From Gracilariopsis chorda (Eukaryota > Rhodophyta > Florideophyceae > Gracilariales > Gracilariaceae), in assembly GCA_003194525.1 (NCBI GenBank), contig NBIV01000631.1, positions 1-37,845 on the forward strand: 37,845 nt of DNA, read 5' to 3'. The notes under the pieces are model-generated. The model was not told the origin of the DNA. It saw nothing but the letters and a program-made list of their open reading frames with translations, and did not search any database. Both the position numbers and the translations under genes were made by a program. Positions 32,964 to 37,845 of the stretch are shown piece after piece (position 1 is the first letter of the stretch; every line of letters starts with the position of its first letter).

Positions 32964-34986
32964 CCCCCCTCTGTCACTGACTTCAAAGGTCTAAGGGGAG
33001 CAAGCCACAGTCACCGCGGAACCTTGCCAGCTTAACTCGACCGAGCGCTTTCGTCAGCATATCGGCAACCATGTCTTCCGTGGAACAGTACTGCAACTGG
33101 ACGGCTTTGTCGCGTAGAGCCTCTCTGGTGAAGTGAAAGCGAATATCAATGTGCTTAGTACGCTTGTTCACAACTCCATTTCGAGCAAGGTCGATGCAAC
33201 CTTGGTTGTCCACGTACACAGTTGTGGGCTCAACCATTAGCGTCACTGACTCATCCACGTGTAGTCCACTTGCGTTGCCAATGCCACTCCACAGTCGTCT
33301 CAGCCAGATCGCTTCCTTCGTCCCACTGCACAGACTCACATACTCAGCCTCAGCGCTAGACAATGCAACTACTTCCTGTTGGCGCGAGCTCCAAGACACA
33401 GGAGCACCGCACATCATGAACACATACCCACTGGTGGACTTGCGGTTGGATGTCACCTGCCCAGTCAGAGTCTACGTATCGCTGAGTATCAGTCGTGGTG
33501 CCATAAGTAAGTCCGAGGAGCGAGTGCCATTGAGGTAACGCAGAACACGCTTGACGCTTTCCAATGAGTCTCTCCAGGTTTCTCGACATACTTGGCTAGC
33601 TTGGACACTGCAAACGAGATGTCCGTCGAGTGCCAACAGAGAGATACATCAGACAACCGATCACCTGGCGATACGGGATGTTCGTCAGAGGCTCTTCTAC
33701 CTTAGTGAGGTCAGCACCGGAGTCCATGGGAGTGTCCATTGGTTTGCACTGCAACATGCCAAAACGTTCTAAGACCTTACGCGTGTATGCAGACTGTGTC
33801 AGGTACAGCTGTCTTTTGGATCGATCACGATGGATCTCGAACCCAAGTACCATGCGCGCTTCACTGAGATCCTTCATCTGAAAACGTTTTGACAGTTCAC
33901 GCTTTACGCGATTCATTGTCTCCATACTTGGACTCGCAATGAGCAAGTCGTCCACATAAAGAGCAATGATCACAAGCGCTCCCAGTACCTCTCCGGGTAG
34001 ACGCACTCGTCTGCAACGTTTGGCTTCAGACCCATCCAACCACGAGGAACAAGTACATCTTTGCAAACCACTGCCTTGATGCCTGTCGTAGCCCATAGAT
34101 GGCTTTCTTGAGAAGGCATACCAAGTCCTCGTTCCCAGGTTTGATGAATCCGTCCGGCTGCTCCATGTACACAGTCTCTTCCAGGTCGCCATTCAAGAAT
34201 GCAGTCTTCACATCCATCTGGTGCAGATGATAGTGCACTGCTACAATGGACAGAATCATTCTAATGGATGTGAATTTGACCACTGGTGCATACGTCTCGG
34301 AGAAGTCTACACCTTCGATCTGCAGAAACCCTCGAGCCACCACACGAGCCTTGTACCTCACTGTCGGTTCATCGTTGTCGCCAGCCTCATATTTTTGCAC
34401 AAATACCCACTTGGATGATATCACGTTGCTGTCAGCTGGCCTTGGCACTAACTCCCATGTGTCATGCTCCATCAGAGACTCCTCACTGTTCATGGCCTTG
34501 GTCCACGCTTTTGAATCAGGACGTGACACCGCATCTATGAGGATGGGATGTCATCACTGGCAGTGAGTAGGGCAGTTGCGCCACACGAGGTAGGCGCTCT
34601 ACGCTCACGAGTGGATCTCCGAAGTGGGTGGATCTGGTACGTCTGGCTCAACTTCTGTCTCAGCTGTGGGCTCATCGTGGCCACTGCCTGAAGCTTCTTC
34701 TGGTGGAGTATCTGGTGCAGCGGGTTCAACTTGGGCAGCATCGGTGGGTTAGTAGAGGTGGAGGTGATGTTTGATTTCGGCTTGTCCGAGATGTCGATCT
34801 CAGCATAGTCGTCATCATAACGTGGTCAGTACCTTGATCTGAACCACTACATTCGTCAAACCTCACATACAACCACCTTCTTCTTTTGCGCATCCCACAG
34901 TTTGTAACCGTTCGATCCAGATGTGTACCCAATAAAGATCGCCTGGCAAGCTTCTTCAGCTTGTGACCAAGTTTGCTCAAGTCAGG
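32964..34986 (-). pseudogene. A5: deletion-riddled 3' half of family A gag-pol
   Basis: Family A pol from about codon 646 (after integrase) to the stop at 32983-32985, with its polypurine tract at 32964-32972. The reading frame breaks repeatedly. At least 15 small deletions of 1-8 bases can be seen relative to A4 and A6, for example near 33453, 33480, 34233, 34483, 34534 and 34868. Two larger losses lie near 34945-34975. Insertions and substitutions are almost absent. The 5' side ends at the LTR of A6, in same-strand orientation. Confidence 0.88.
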
Positions 34987-35757
34987 GTTGAAAGTTGAAA
35001 GGAAGTTGAGGGGATGGAAGGGAAGTTCGCCAGCTCTAGCTTGGATTTACTTGGAGGTCCTTCAGGCACATCTTATATACCACTCTAAACTCGAATTGCG
35101 CGGGAAACACCAACTACAAGTAAAACCTAAACCACTAAGCAGGGACACTCAATACTACCAATCATCATCTAACATGACATAGCCAGCTCAGCACAACCTC
35201 ATTACATCAACGCACACCAACGCACCAACGTTCCGTAATAGTTACGTGCATACACATGACCATGACAAGGCACAAATTCACGACTCCAACACACGCCAGC
35301 ACATGCCAACACATCACGGTAAGTCAACACGTCACGGTAAGTCGGCACGTAACCTGTGGTGTTAGTGCCATGTCATCATGTGGCAATGCACACAACACCC
35401 ACGTCATCAATATACCCGTGCATGTGTAAACCTGTTGACAGTGCATGCGCACCTTACCATTGTACCAACCACTGCTGTACCACTTGTACCAGCTGTCAAC
35501 CACTTCACCAGTATCCCCTGCACACAACGTACACTGTGACCACTGTAGTAGCTGGACACGTGGGTGTGTCCAACCGATCCAGTTATGCCATACCACTTGT
35601 ACGCACCACGTTGCATATGTACATTTGCAGTAGCCAATCAGAAGCCACACGTTCGCGCACACGCGCATATGCGCTTTTGCAGAGGTACCCTCTAAAACAG
35701 CCCATGCTCCCCCGGAACATTTGGTTTTCAGTGACAGCACAGGTACTACTGCCAACA
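34987..35757 (-). repeat. LTR-h, long subtype (3' LTR of A6), terminal base missing
   Basis: About 771 bp on the minus strand, with the 31 bp segment and TATATAAG (35072-35079), but GGTGAA, ACAGCTGG and CGGAACG as in the short subtype. The terminal base at the A5 junction is missing: plus orientation reads GTTGAAAG where TGTTGAAAG is expected. There is a ~9-base deletion near 35647 and single-base insertions near 35105 and 35711. Confidence 0.88.
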
Positions 35758-35766
35758 CCCCCCTCT
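35758..35766 (-). promoter_or_regulatory. Polypurine tract of A6
   Basis: The minus strand reads AGA plus six G next to LTR-h. Confidence 0.75.
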
Positions 35767-35776
35767 GTCACTGACT

Positions 35777-37845
35777 TCAAAGGTCTAAGGGGAGCAAGCC
35801 ACAGTCACCGCGGAACCTTGCCAGCTTAACTCGACCGAGCGCTTTCGTCAGCATATCGGCAACCATGTCTTCCGTGGAACAGTACTGCAACTGGACGGCT
35901 TTGTCGCGTAGAGCCTCTCTGGTGAAGTGAAAGCGAATATCAATGTGCTTAGTACGCTTGTTCACAACTCCATTTCGAGCAAGGTCGATGCAACCTTGGT
36001 TGTCCACGTACACAGTTGTGGGCTCAACCATTAGCGTCACTGACTCATCCACGTGTAGTCCACTTGCGTTGCCAATGCCACTCCACAGTCGTCTCAGCCA
36101 GATCGCTTCCTTCGTCCCACTGCACAGACTCACATACTCAGCCTCAGCGCTAGACAATGCAACTACTTCCTGTTGGCGCGAGCTCCAAGACACAGGAGCA
36201 CCGCACATCATGAACACATACCCACTGGTGGACTTGCGGTTGGATGTATCACCTGCCCAGTCAGAGTCTACGTATCCATACAGCTGAGTATCAGTCGTGG
36301 TGCCATAAGTAAGTCCGAAGGAGCGAGTGCCATTGAGGTAACGCAGAACACGCTTGACCGCTTTCCAATGAGTCTCTCCAGGTTTCTCGACATACTTGGC
36401 TAGCTTGGACACTGCAAACGAGATGTCCGGTCGAGTGCCAACAGAGAGATACATCAGACAACCGATCACCTGGCGATACGGGATGTTCGTCAGAGGCTCT
36501 TCTACCTTAGTGAGGTCAGCACCGGAGTCCATGGGAGTGTCCATTGGTTTGCACTGCAACATGCCAAAACGTTCTAAGACCTTACGCGTGTATGCAGACT
36601 GTGTCAGGTACAGCTGTCTTTTGGATCGATCACGATGGATCTCGAACCCAAGTACCATGCGCGCTTCACTGAGATCCTTCATCTGAAAACGTTTTGACAG
36701 TTCACGCTTTACGCGATTCATTGTCTCCATACTTGGACTCGCAATGAGCAAGTCGTCCACATAAAGAGCAAATGATCACAAGCGCTCCCAGTACCTCTCC
36801 GGTGTAGACGCACTCGTCTGCGACGTTTGGCTTCAGACCCATCCAACCAACGAGGAACAAGTACATCTTTGCAAACCACTGCCTTGATGCCTGTCGTAGC
36901 CCATAGATGGCTTTCTTGAGAAGGCATACCAAGTCCTCGTTCCCAGGTTTGATGAATCCGTCCGGCTGCTCCATGTACACAGTCTCTTCCAGGTCGCCAT
37001 TCAAGAATGCAGTCTTCACATCCATCTGGTGCAGATGATAGTCTGCACTGCTACAATGGACAGAATCATTCTAATGGATGTGAATTTGACCACTGGTGCA
37101 TACGTCTCGGAGAAGTCTACACCTTCGATCTGCAGAAACCCTCGAGCCACCACACGAGCCTTGTACCTCACTGTCGGTTCATCGTTGTCGCCAGCCTCAA
37201 TATTTTTGCACAAATACCCACTTGGATGATATCACGTTGCTGTCAGCTGGCCTTGGCACTAACTCCCATGTGTCATGCTCCATCAGAGACTCGTACTCAC
37301 TGTTCATGGCCTTGGTCCACGCTTTTGAATCAGGACGTGACACCGCATCCGGAGTATGAGGATGGGACGTCATCACTGGCAGTGAGTAGGGCAGTTCCGC
37401 GCCACCACGAGGTAGGCGCTCTACGCTCACGAGTGGATCTCCGAAGTGGTGGTGGATCTGGTACGTCTGGCTCAACTTCTGTCTCAGCTGTGGGCTCATC
37501 GTGGCCACTGCCTGAAGCTTCTTCTGGTGGAGTATCTGGCAGCGGGTTCAACTTGGGCAGCATCGGTGGGTTAGTAGAGGTGGAGGTGATGTTTGATTTC
37601 GGCTTGTCCGAGATGTCGATCTCAGCATAGTCGTCATCATCAACGTGGTCAGTACCTTGATCTGAACCACTACATTCGTCAAACCTCACATCTCTCGACA
37701 CAACCACCTTCTTCTTTTGCGCATCCCACAGTTTATAACCGTTCGATCCAGATGTGTACCCAATAAAGATCGCCTCCACGGCACGTTGCTCCAGCTTCTT
37801 CAGCTTGTGGTCCACCACTTTGTACCAGCACCGCCTACCGAACAC
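35777..37845 (-). pseudogene. A6: 3' half of family A gag-pol, cut by the window edge
   Basis: Family A pol from about codon 653 to the stop, running off the right edge. RT motifs DVKTAFLNG and VDD and all RNase H motifs are present. Several 1-2 base indels break the frame: an extra A near 36770, changes near 37042, an extra A near 37200, an extra C near 37350, a 2-base loss near 37540 and a 1-base loss near 37572. It has fewer errors than A5. Upstream parts lie outside the window. Confidence 0.88.

Overview
The whole 37.8 kb window is a nest of Ty1/copia (Pseudoviridae-type) LTR retrotransposons from a repeat-rich eukaryotic genome. I see no host gene, tRNA, rRNA or bacterial feature. The taxon cannot be fixed from the sequence. 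All primer-binding sites that are visible read GGTTATGGGCCCAG, which is complementary to the anticodon arm of initiator tRNA-Met. This is the half-tRNA priming known from Drosophila copia, and here it is used by at least two families.

Three families are present. Family A has 748-779 bp LTRs, a ~1.2 kb leader and one 1341-codon gag-pol ORF. Family B has an 811 bp LTR and a different gag-pol. Family C is a relative of B, seen only as pol pieces.

Layout, left to right: 3' end of an A copy (A0, 1-206); LTR 207-985; complete A copy (A1, ORF 2207-6232, uninterrupted); LTR 6253-7031; B on the minus strand (coding 7032-10418, leader, 5' LTR 11212-12022); 3' part of another A copy (A2, 12023-16237); C fragment 16238-16751; complete A copy with target-site duplication GTCAC (A3, 16752-23507); C fragment 23508-26180; then minus-strand A copies: A4 (26181-32963), a truncated and deletion-riddled A5 (32964-34986), and the 3' half of A6 (34987-37845).

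Read as a nest, C is the oldest host. A2, A3 and the A4 group landed in C. B landed in A2, and the A0-A1 tandem landed in B. Most outer boundaries lie outside the window, so only A3 has both target-site copies visible. A1 is the only complete copy with an uninterrupted ORF. The others carry stops, frameshifts or truncations.

The most interesting signals are non-coding. A and B have strongly divergent proteins, yet they share ungapped or nearly ungapped blocks in the LTR and leader. There are two A LTR subtypes that differ by a 31 bp deletion and a TATA-box change. LTRs are shared between tandem copies, and A4 has two LTRs of different subtype. A3 and A4 form a ~6.7 kb inverted repeat around a C fragment.
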